A DNA stretch of 64,000 nt from Pagrus major (taxonomy: Eukaryota; Chordata; Actinopteri; Spariformes; Sparidae), in assembly GCF_040436345.1 (NCBI RefSeq), contig NC_133230.1:7399297-7463296 (forward strand), written 5' to 3'. The position numbers were made by a program, and so were the translations under genes. The notes beneath the pieces are model-generated. The model did not search any database. It was not told the origin of the DNA and saw only the letters and a program-made list of their open reading frames with translations. Shown here piece after piece: positions 54,444 to 64,000 of the stretch (its first letter is position 1; each line of letters opens with the position of its first letter).

Positions 54444-56096
54444 CGTACACACAAAGACACACACCAGCAATCCCCCAAACAGGTTTGAGCTCAATCATGC
54501 CAAACCTGTATTTTTCATCACTCCAGATCCCTCTCAGAAGCGTCCCATTCACACGTTCATTTCTAATTGAATGGCATCCTTTGCGGTGCCAATCAGTCAG
54601 TTTGTTGGAATTTCTCTATCAGCGCTCATTGGCTTGTAAGAGAGATGTGGGACCCGTTCCAGCACTTAGCAATCACTTCCTTCCCTTCTCGCCCCTCTGT
54701 GTTCTTTTGTGAAAACAGGCTTTAGGGGTAATAGAATAAAAAAAGATTTGCTTTGTGTCATATCAATGTAAATCAAAAATCCAAACCATTGTTACAGAAA
54801 ATGAGAAAATGTAAGAACAGCGTTGACATTTTAAGGGGGAATCATTATCCATCAAACCAGCTGAAAAGGAAATTAAAATGAATATTCTCCATGTAGAGGG
54901 GCTCGTTCAATCAGTTTGTTAACCCCTTCGTGTGTGAATTATTAAACTACAAAGTTATCATCTTTTAATGTTTATTTTTAGTCTTAAACAAGCAAAAAAT
55001 AATGCCAATAACTTCCTTCAATATGTATATATGATATATCATTAAAAGAGATTCAGGAATAACTGTTAAATACTTTTATTCTCAGAAAAACACTTTATTT
55101 TTCAACAAAATATGATGTAAGAGGCACTTTAATCCTGATTTTCTGTGACTCATAATGCATTTGTCCGCTCATGTGGATGTTATATGGAAAAGGATATACA
55201 ATTGGGCCATATTTAGATAAAATCTGAAGACAATTATTCATTTGTTTATGATTTATTTTGAAAGTTACAGATACAATACAGACATGGACAAACTGAAACA
55301 GGTGCCCGATGCAAGAATTTTAAATAAAACACACAAAATAAGTAGGAATCTAAACAGGCAGAATACCATTCAGCGCTTAACGTCAAACTTCAAAGAAAAA
55401 TGTTATAAAAAATCAGTAAAAAAAAACGTATTTCAAACACCTCATGGAGCTGAAAATTATTTTCTGTACCTGTCTGGTTTTCTAAGAATGAGAATTTAAC
55501 AGTCATTCCAGAGGTACTTGGTGCATCTTGTCCTCCCTCCCCCACCTCAAATTTATGATGCCGAATCTCAAAGTGATCAGTAGAGCGCATACCTCCACCA
55601 AGGCCCAACAGTCCCCTTTAATTCAGTCAAACCTCATCCATCGATAGCCCTGTATCACAACTTTTAAACCACCTATAACTTCACTGTGCAGTGTTTAAAT
55701 GCAGATATCTCAAGGCTTTAACTCTCTGCATGGACACCTACCCCTATCTGTAAGTGAAGAAGCATGTTTGTTTTTTTATTTTTGGGTGAACTGACCCTTA
55801 ACGTGGCTTCCATTGCTGGGAAGTGTTTCACAGTCTCATCACATTAAGTCATCTACATTTGCCCAGTTGTCATCTTCCCAGGTAGCCATCCTTCACCACC
55901 AATTGTTCTCGAGCATTCTGGTGTGTATTTTTTTCCCTTTAAACAATATGCACCAAAACCCGGTTGCACCTTTACCCCGGGCAGCACCCGGTCCTCCCAT
56001 CGCCTCCCTCGGTCTCTGCCCTTCCCTCTCTCTGCACTTCCTATTCCAACAGGAATTTAATCTTTCAAGCCATCGTTGTTTTTCTTCTCCCCTATT

Positions 56097-56100
<4 letters not shown>

Positions 56101-56133
<33 letters not shown>
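56101..56133. repeat. (CTG)11 trinucleotide repeat
   Basis: Eleven perfect CTG units, followed within 60 bp by (CCT)n/(CCA)n runs. No gene frame supports it as a coding polyglutamine or polyleucine. Confidence 0.95.
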
Positions 56134-56136
<3 letters not shown>

Positions 56137-56159
56137 GGAAGACCACAGACTGCCTCTGT

Positions 56160-56470
56160 ATGCTGATGCCCCCCACCCCCTCCTCCTCCACCCCTCCTCC
56201 ACCACCACCACCACCACCTCCTCCTCCTCCTCCTCCGAGCCTGTCTCTCTCTTTCTGTATCTCTATTTGTCTAACTCTCTCATGCTCACCGTCTCTCTCT
56301 GCCTGTCTCTCTTCTTCCTCTGCTCCCTGTCCTCATCTCTCCTCCTCCTCCTCCTCACTTGTTCTCTTCTCTACTTCTTCACTCCTTCTCACCCCTCCTC
56401 CTCCTCCTCCTCCTTCCTCCTCCCCCCCTTTTTTTCTCTCTCCCTCCTGTCTGTCTATCTGCTGTTTCGT
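56160..56470 (+). repeat. Polypyrimidine tract, (CCT)n and (CCA)n rich
   Basis: Strong C/T bias with repeated CCTCCTCCT blocks and a CCACCACCA segment. It gives open Ser/Pro frames in all three + phases, a sign of low complexity and not coding. Confidence 0.85.
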
Positions 56471-57137
56471 AGCTCTGCTGTACGTGCCACAGATTCAGAT
56501 GGCAGTCAAATGGTAGACGAGAGACAAACACGGAGACACATGCATGCAATTACATGCTCACACACCACACAAATGCACACGTAGACCGGCACGCATGGAC
56601 ACTGACTCACACGTCTGTGCAAAGGCACACACACCTGCACACCCGGCGTCATACGCGCTCAAGTATTTCAGTCACCTCCCTCCGTCAGTTTAGTAGGGAG
56701 GATATTACTCTTGGAGCACAAAGCTATCAGAAAACAGAATGCAGGAAATATTAATGAGAACGGAGACTTTTCCAAGAGATTAAAAATGAAGAAGGAGGGA
56801 GCTGTGGAGGAAGTTGGGAAAGCAGAGAGAAAAAACAGTATGAAAAAGTTGACTTTTTCAGGTGTCACTGTGCATGTTTTTGACTGTTTTAATGTCTGGG
56901 TGAGAGGGAGACAGCGACACCAAGAAAAAGAGAGGGGGGGGGGAGACGACGGGTGGGTGGTGGTGGTGGTGTTGGTGGTGTAGAGGGAGAAGCAGCGAGG
57001 AAAGAGGTCAGTCTGAGCTTATGAAACATTTTCTAACCTAACCCGGCCTATTTCTGACAGGGCAGGACTGTGGACTTACAGTCAGACGCACAAGTTCCCG
57101 GGTTGACAGCGACATGCCTTTAGGGACTGACACATTT

Positions 57138-57140
<3 letters not shown>

Positions 57141-57184
<44 letters not shown>
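57141..57184. repeat. (CA)22 microsatellite
   Basis: An uninterrupted 44-nt CA run. Confidence 0.95.
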
Positions 57185-57188
<4 letters not shown>

Positions 57189-59715
57189 AGCACTCACACA
57201 CACACTGTAAGCATCTGACATAGTAACATGTAAGTTAATGACCTTTCACCTTATTCAGCCGTGGGGGCCTTTTAGGAGCTGACAACTCTTCTGAGTTTTT
57301 ATACAACTTATCACCATCTCCAGAAGAGCTGAAGCCCATTCACCTCCGTTCATGTTTATTTTCTCAGGAATTACGCAACGCATATTGCATGTCTTTCATG
57401 GAAATATGTTTATATGCGCTCTTGCAGAAAGTCAGATGAAAAGATTAAAGGGTTGCCAACCCTGTCATGTCTGAATGTCAAGTGTGGAGCTAGCAGGCAG
57501 TGGTTAGCTTAGCCAGAGACGTTGTAAGAGAGGAGACAAACCACTTAAGGCATTTTTCGAATTGAAAAGTCCACAATGCGAAGGATGGCAGTTGTATGAC
57601 ACATATTCTTCCCTCCAAAAGCTAATCGTCTGTTTTATCACAGCAGGACTGGGAAACATATCAGCCAATCATGTTGTTGCACCAACGTGAGTGCACGGTT
57701 GTGCTTTAACCGATTCGGCGTGGCTGCAGACGGACTTCTAATAGGCTTGGAAAATGTGGATATCACACTGTTGCTCCTGTGTGGATGAGCTGAAGATGTC
57801 ATGTGAGAGCAGTCCGAAAAGCAGTCCGAAGAGTGAACCAAAAAGAAGTTGGTGTTGTGACGTTTTTAAACCATATTTTTAGGCAAAACCACTTCATGTT
57901 TCAGTGATTTTTGGTCAGATTTTAGCAGTTTTTGAGCTCAAAAGAGTATTAAAAGTAGAAGACAAAGTAAATTATCCAAAAAAGTCCATGTGTACTGTAA
58001 ACTGTGTCGACGGATTACCAGCCTGGCCAGTTTGCAAAGTAACTAGTAACTAAAGTTATCAAATAAATCACCAAGATGAAGTGGAGTGGAAGTACAAAAG
58101 TTGCAGAAGATCTCTAAATTGTAAGTACAGCATGTGAGTAGATGTACTGCGTTACATGCCATCATTGAAAGTAACTTGTAACTAAAGCTGTCAGACGAAC
58201 GTAGTGGAGTATAAAGTACAGATGTAGATGTAGTGAAGGATGAAGTTTTACTAAATGGAAATACTCAAGTAAAATAACTCATACAAGTAAATGTACTTAG
58301 TTACATTCCCTCCTGCACTTTTAAGTATTTAAAGAGTTTTTTCATGCTGCTGGCTGCTCATCTGCCCTCGATCACCAGCTGCAGTCACAGTCAATAATGT
58401 AACCTTCATCTTGTGCCCATAAATGTTAAGTTGTTAACATGCACACGCTGCTCTGAGTAAACATCAGTTATACAGTAACGCTTCAGTAAGAAAGTCTGTT
58501 CCACATGTTTACTCTCTCTTATTTTTGCCTTTTCTTGTGCTGTTTCTGTTTTTCTTCCTGTTCACTTCAATCTTTTTCATTTTTACTACAATCTTTGGTA
58601 TTCTTGTTGATGTCAGATTAAAAAAAAAAAAAAAAGGTTCCCATCAGCAGCCAAAACCAAAAGTAAAAGGACAGGAATGTTTGTAATCAGATAATGTGGT
58701 TTGATTTGAACAGATAATGTTTAGCTACTAGGAACTGATATTTGTCAGGTAGCACTGTGGTAGATCCCAAGCCAATGAATCAGTCAACCAATGAAGCAGG
58801 AGGCGTAAAACAATGTAGTGAATATGTAGAAATATAAAAAATAAGACTTAGTGCCTCACTTATCGACTTCATTCAACACACCGCGAAGGGACAAGTCACA
58901 CATTTGGTATGAATTCAGCAATGTGGCAACTTTCTTTTCTCTTTTTGTGTGAAGAATTCACAACATAAAGCGCTCACAGTCTTTTATTTACATTTGACCT
59001 GAAAGCTCGCGACAGAAACACATGTTGACTCGGATGTCAAATTGGATCCAGATTGCGTGTCCTCTCGCAAACGTTTGAACAGTTACAAGACCTTTTCCTT
59101 TTTCTTTTCTTTTTTTTTTATCAGAGACACAAGCATGAGTGTGCGGTGGTATAATTGGCCGCGCAGACAGTCTACAGATGTTATTTCCTTTCAACCAGTA
59201 GAGTAATTTCAGATGCTGTATTTCTGTCACCTTCGGAGATTGAGAACGGTGTGTTCTGTGCGCTTTTTCTCAAGTGACCATGGAGATGTTGCTGTTCACA
59301 GCTCTGTAACAGCTCTAAATATATTACAAACGCTAGTGTAAAAGCATGTTGATGAATTTTTTAAGCTCTTCTGTGAATGCTTAATAATATTTATTCATCT
59401 GAATAGAGCCATTGGTCAAAACACTCTAATCTACGGCGGGTTTATGTTTTTAGGACCATCAGCTCTAAAGATCCCAGCTTTTTGTTTCCAAGAGGCCATG
59501 TTAATCTGACGGTTTGTTATGGTAGGTAGCTCTAAATACACTGATACCCATGAGCCTCAGCTGCTGTTGCTATGAGGAGAAGTGAATCAGAAGGTGTCAT
59601 TGTTGGGAACTGAGAACAAACACCACACTGGGTTTTATAAAATCTTTCAAAAGGGTCCAAGAATCGGAAGCAATTTAAACTGCTGAATGTTTTATCAGTT
59701 TACAAAGTGTTGACT

Positions 59716-59873
59716 TTTTTTTAGCCTTTTTTCAGACAGGGCAGCTCTTAAAAATCAGACAGGAAAGGGGAGGAAGACATGCAGGTTGGAACTGAACCCA
59801 GGCTGCTGCCGAAGAATCAAACCTCTGGACATGGAGCGAACGTTCTACCAGGTGAGCGACACAGGGACACCAT
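59716..59873 (-). mobile_element. tRNA-derived SINE
   Basis: On the - strand the head carries an A-box-like GTCGCTCACCTGGTAGA (59846-59862) and, about 50 bp on, a B-box-like GGTTCAGTTCC (59788-59798). These are the internal RNA polymerase III promoter elements of tRNA-type SINEs. A 'cctttcctgtctg' body and an A-rich end (complement near 59718-59735) follow. It does not fold as a real tRNA gene. Confidence 0.6.
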
Positions 59874-60293
59874 AAAAAGCGTACTCTGCTTCTTAACTCT
59901 TGAGAAGATGATGCTAAACTAGTTTTGCTTGAAATAGGCTGGAGGCAGCAAGACAAAAGACTGCTGAAGAGAAATCCTACGTCAGAGTGCAGACGACAAG
60001 ACGACTCTGGTTGTTCTTGATTGAGCAATCAGTGGTCTGCAGTGTTCTAACTCCACCTTCAAGGCTTGGATCGGCGCTGGGTACGTCAAAAGTAAAAATG
60101 AGGACAGCGTGGAGGAGATCTTTCTGTAACATCCGGCACTTTAGAAAATGGCAACTCAAACATGATCATTCTAATGTGTAACGAACTGAAGTGAACCAGA
60201 CTGCTTGGTGGAAGTGCGATGCTAAATTGGCGGAGTAGGCCGCACACTTAAAACCTTAAAAGCTCCAGTTTAAATGGTAACATAACAAGATTA

Positions 60294-60551
60294 TTGATCA
60301 AAAAAGTTGGAAGAATTACAGGCAGCTCGCCCAAACTGTCAATGAAGGAAAAAGTGAGGTGTTTGAGACTTTCTGATTGCCTAAAGCGGTGTTTGGACCT
60401 GCGTAATCATTACTTATACACTGATTGGAAGATTGATTTCATTCGGAGGACTGAATTGAACAATCCCTCGATCATTCGCCGTGTATTCACATCCACATCA
60501 GCTGCCGCAAGGGCAGCGCTGATTCTGTTAGGGGTCGACAGGAAACGTTGA
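60294..60551 (+). pseudogene. Possible LINE reverse-transcriptase tail remnant (tentative)
   Basis: The frame reads IKKVGRITGSSPKLSMKEKV followed by RCLRLSDCLKRC and more. The 'K-GRI-GS--P-L' pattern loosely resembles the thumb/tail region of fish L2/CR1-type LINE proteins, but later landmarks are missing. An 85-codon isolated frame; chance cannot be ruled out. Confidence 0.2.
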
Positions 60552-60868
60552 GAACATCAGAAATGAACAGAAATGACAAAGCGTAAAGCTACGGCGGTTT
60601 CAAACATGCAGAGCAGGTTTGCGTTGCTCCGCTGTGCTATTGTCCTGGATGAAGAGGTTTGTCTGAAGGTTTGGATACATGTGTTGTTGACTGTCTCGCC
60701 CCTCGGCTAAAACTACAGGGCCTCCTCTCCCCCTTGTGCGGGGCCCCTCAACCTCTCTCTCTCTCTCTTTCTCTTATTCTCAGCCATTCACTCTATCCTC
60801 CCTGTCGATCTTCTGCTCTCTCTCTCTCTCTCTCTCCCTCTCTACTCACTCTCCTTCTCTTTCCTTGC

Positions 60869-61131
60869 TCGTCCACACACACACACACTCACACACACAC
60901 ACACACACACACTCACACACACACACACCCCTTCCCTTCCATCCTTTTGCCTGTGCTCACTGCCCATATCTTTCTCCTTTCTCTCTTCACCCCCCCTTCC
61001 TCTCGCTTGCTCCCCTCCCCCTCCGCCTTACACCCCCCTACACACACACACACACACACACACACACCAAACCCCCATCCTTCTGAAACAGTGTGTGTTC
61101 TTCCACGCACACACACACACACAGAAACTGG
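60869..61131. repeat. CA-rich microsatellite cluster within a polypyrimidine segment
   Basis: Successive (AC)n runs at about 60874-60926, 61040-61067 and 61108-61122, separated by CT-rich DNA; preceded by CT runs from 60753. The 200-codon open frame here is low complexity. Confidence 0.85.
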
Positions 61132-61180
61132 TGCTTTATCTCCCCTAGGAGTTGTTCTTAACTCGCTGACTGAGGCACGC

Positions 61181-61540
61181 TCTGTGTGTGTGTGTGTGTG
61201 TGTGTTTCTGTGCACGCCCGCGTGTGTTTTGCGCGCTTGTGTGCGTGCACATGCGTGTTAATGCGGACCGTGCATGGGGGTTGGGGGGGTGGGATGGGGG
61301 TTAGCATGTTTTTGTGTGTCTGCGCTGCTGACTCCACACATGATCCCCATTAGAGGCTGGCGGGAGTAGACACACACACACGCACACACACACACACACA
61401 CACGCACACACAAACTGCACGCGCACTTTCCTCCACAGCCACACACCGAAACACACACTCTCATGGACATGCACACATGTAAGCACACATGTACATGCAG
61501 GTATACGTGCACCCACCACACACACACACACACACACATA
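61181..61540. repeat. GT and CA microsatellite cluster
   Basis: (GT)n at about 61181-61204, then interrupted (CA/CACG)n at 61371-61411 and (CA)n at 61516-61539. Confidence 0.85.
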
Positions 61541-61741
61541 GTGGGGTTCTGTGGGGCCTGATCCCATTTCACCCCTGAGGCTTTTCCACCAACAAGGGAC
61601 CGATGTGAAACTGGTTTCTGAACAAAATTTGGAGCATTTTCATTGCAAAACACAAGTTCTCAGACATTAAAACTGACCCTGTTCCGGCCACTTAAACCTG
61701 CTTTTCAAGAGCCGCGGCAACCCCGAGAATCGGGGGTAGGG

Positions 61742-62409
61742 TGATGTCATCACCATGAAAAACCTAACATCATTCCTGGGCAACCACAAGTGTCCCAGGA
61801 AACCAGATGTGTGGTGAGCTAGAAGAGTGTTGAGGCTCAGTTTGTCAAAAAATGATCGAATTAGTCGAAGAAGCGTCGTTCATCCATCAGCTGAAAAGGC
61901 CGATGGGTTTACTTGCAACACAATTCTTGAGAAATCACGAAGGGCAAGGAGACGGGCAGAAACAGCTTCTCCGGAACAATGAAATAAATAATTCGCAAGA
62001 AAACAGAAAAGTCAACAAGTGGTTGCGACACTAGTGACAAATTGAGTGAATCTCTATCCTATGCCATGGTTCACTTACATTAGTATTCTGGTTTTGAGCC
62101 TTATGCTGTTTGTGATTATATTCAAGATGGCGTTTACGTGATGATGTCATCGCCATGTAAAACCTAACATCATTCCTGGGCAACCACAAGCGTCCTAGAT
62201 ATCCAGATGTGTCGTGAGCTAGAAGTGTTTCGAGGCTCAGCTTGTCAAGAAAATGATAGAATTAATAGTAAAAGCGTAATTCGGCCATCAGGTGAAGAGG
62301 CCGATACTCGCAACGAAATTCTTGAGAAGGCTGGAAAGTTTGCAGACAAGCTTAATGTGCCAAACCAAAATGTGTAAGGAGGTTGACAGAAAAAGCTTCT
62401 TCAGAACAA
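61742..62409 (+). repeat. Diverged direct duplication at 400-bp offset
   Basis: The segments beginning GATGTCATCACCATG at 61743 and GATGTCATCGCCATG at 62143 share long blocks in the same order: 'aaaacctaacatcattcctg', 'ggcaaccacaag', 'ccagatgtgt', 'gtgagctagaag', 'gaggctcag', 'attcttgagaa', 'ggaacaa'. The first copy runs to about 61981 and the second, with an internal insertion, to about 62409. Confidence 0.85.
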
Positions 62410-63226
62410 AAGATGTACAGACATGTAAAGTGTGAATGCGTAAATGTATAGACTCATAATATCAGTAATATCACGTAGATTTAATTATAATTAAATTTGT
62501 TTTGTGGTATGAACAGAATTTAAACAAGGCTTTAGTGTTCAATCAGTCTCTGTTGTGAGATGATATCAGTATAAGAAGGCACAGTAAAATGGCTTTGTCA
62601 TTTTTTGCAGACAACAGGAAACAAATGAAATGAAGAAGACAGGAGGGGGGCCCTCCTACACAGGAGCACACCTATCATGATAAGTGCACCGAGCTCCACG
62701 GGATAATGCCATTTTCCGGAGAAATTGATTGGTCAGAAGGTGCTGCTTTTATATGTGTCGCTCCGTTATCTTGAACATAACCTGCTCCGGAGCAGCGTAA
62801 GTTACTGAGGGGATCGTGCCCTGGTAAGAAGTAGCCCTGAAAACCCAGAGTTAACCCTGAAATCACCACAAAATACATCCGACATAGCACAGGTATCTGG
62901 TTTCTATCGAAGTTCTCAAACTGGGATAAGGTCTAAGCTTTTTACATACACAAAACCTGAGCAGATACCCCAAAAACCTGATTATAACCAGGATGCTGGT
63001 TGGCATGTAAACAGACTCAAAGACTAGCAGATAAAGTGACTGAGGAATCGAATGTAGCAACCGCCATCTTTGAGACAATGTTGCCTTTAACTACCTGAGA
63101 TGAATGTTGCACATGTTCTTTAAATTACAATGTAATGACCGGAGAAATCATACGGGTCCAGCAAGTCTTTACTCTTGATTGCACTTGAACAGTGTGAGAA
63201 TAGCTGACAGAGAAATGATCGGTCGT

Positions 63227-63266
63227 GGTTGGGGTGAGGGTCAGGGTCAGGGTGAGGATTAGGGTC
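63227..63266 (+). repeat. Telomere-like degenerate hexamer tract
   Basis: Seven consecutive 6-bp units of the form GGNNNG: GGTTGG, GGTGAG, GGTCAG, GGTCAG, GGTGAG, GATTAG, GGTC. The period and the GGATTAGGG segment recall the vertebrate (TTAGGG)n repeat. Confidence 0.6.
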
Positions 63267-63295
63267 TCCAAATCCGGTTCTTTGTGTTGCAACTC

Positions 63296-63679
63296 CCCAG
63301 TGAGCAAAAAGTGGTCTAGATCACGTCTTTTAGACGTCATTTATGGACATCCAAGACGTCTAAAAGACGTCCTCTGGGGAGCCAGAATGAAAGTTTTTTA
63401 TACGTCTTTTCTGGACGTTGTATAGACGTTTATATATCGTTTATCTGGATGTCAGTGGATGTCTAGATGGCCTGACTATTGACATGGCCAGGCCATGATC
63501 TGGACGTCCACTGACAGCCAGAATTAGTCGATAAACGATATATAAACGTCTATACAACGTCCAGAAAAGACGTATAAAAAACTTTCATTCTGGCTCCCCA
63601 GAGGACGTCTTTTAGACGTCTTGGATGTCCATAAATGATGTCTAAAAGACGTGATCTAGACCACTTTTTGCTCACTGGG
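63296..63679. mobile_element. Long palindromic (foldback) element, about 384 bp
   Basis: The left arm begins CCCAGTGAGCAAAAAGTGG at 63296; the right arm ends with its exact complement at 63679. The outer 150 bp or so of the arms differ at about one base by eye; the inner part has a few substitutions and small gaps. The loop around 63480-63495 is short. The arms contain nested smaller palindromes such as GACGTCTAAAAGACGTC. No clear target duplication. A MITE/foldback type element is most likely. Confidence 0.85.
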
Positions 63680-64000
63680 TCTGCTGTCGAAGGACAAATA
63701 TGCCTTACCAGACTACAAGTGTGGAATAATTGGCTGCAATGATTGCTGCAATTATGATCTAATTTTGCACATAGGCTATAATGTGCAATAATTGTAATAT
63801 AGCACTTACTCCACAGAAGAGAATGTATAGTTTATTCTTAACGCAGACCTGATACAACATCTGACTACAGCTGGTAGCTAGCCACTGCTAGCTAACTAGC
63901 AATTTGGGATAGCATTAGGGCAGCATGCAAAATCTATGTAGAGATATGATTACATTTTTAAAAAAGAAATGAAGTATTTTAGTCTGCAGTCTTTGGGGTA

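Larger units (their letters stand above)
48801..64000. other. Intergenic region upstream of ssbp4
   Basis: About 15 kb with no recognisable gene on either strand. Open frames are low-complexity translations of microsatellites or unrelated filler. The structure is dominated by tandem repeats, a SINE and inverted repeats, listed separately. Confidence 0.65.

Noticed and set aside
55964..56584. 206-codon frame with poly-Cys and poly-Ser
   Set aside because: A translation of CTG and CCT repeats; overlapping frames are equally open.
59788..59862. Possible genuine tRNA gene
   Set aside because: A and B boxes are present, but no cloverleaf with acceptor pairing was seen, and the flanks match a SINE body and tail.
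60659..61261. 200-codon frame with Thr-His and Ser-Leu repeats
   Set aside because: Produced by CA and CT microsatellites.

Overview
This is a stretch of a vertebrate nuclear genome, almost certainly from a percomorph-type teleost fish. The evidence is spliced multi-exon genes with GT-AG introns, dense CA/GT, GA/CT and CTG microsatellites, a tRNA-derived SINE, and many short inverted-repeat DNA transposons of the kinds that crowd fish introns. There are no bacterial, phage or CRISPR features.

Two protein-coding genes can be read completely, arranged tail to tail. On the + strand, at about 0.7-5.0 kb, lies an ANKRD34-family ankyrin-repeat gene. It has five coding exons if a short upstream exon supplies the start, and encodes 484-490 aa. 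On the - strand, from 48.4 kb down to 10.05 kb, lies a complete SSBP-family gene. Its 18 coding exons sum to exactly 1152 nt, giving 383 aa and a stop, with every junction in phase. It best matches SSBP4: an N-terminal LisH/LUFS domain, a Gly/Pro/Met-rich body, and the invariant YSPxMTMSV end. SSBP proteins bind LDB1/CLIM co-regulators in nuclear LIM-homeodomain complexes. ANKRD34 proteins are poorly characterised, so no functional link between the neighbours is implied beyond linkage.

Layout: 1-716, upstream flank of the ANKRD34 gene. 717-5035, ANKRD34 gene with its poly(A) signal. 5036-6160, convergent intergenic gap holding old MITE copies. About 6160-10053, possible long 3' UTR or flank of ssbp4, containing an insertion of nested transposons with a perfect 8-bp target-site duplication. 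10054-17333, the dense cluster of small 3' exons (E18-E6). 17334-48327, five large introns separated by small exons. 47.4-48.8 kb, CpG-rich promoter and first exon. 48.8-64.0 kb, upstream intergenic DNA with no recognisable gene, holding a 31-bp minisatellite, large polypyrimidine tracts, microsatellites, a tRNA-SINE, a 400-bp-offset direct duplication, a telomere-like hexamer tract and a 384-bp near-perfect palindrome.

The most interesting points are: an ANKRD34 coding region split by introns and linked to SSBP4, possibly an ohnolog absent from mammals; the long palindrome next to telomere-like repeats; the nested element with its target duplication; and the 31-bp minisatellite upstream of the ssbp4 promoter.
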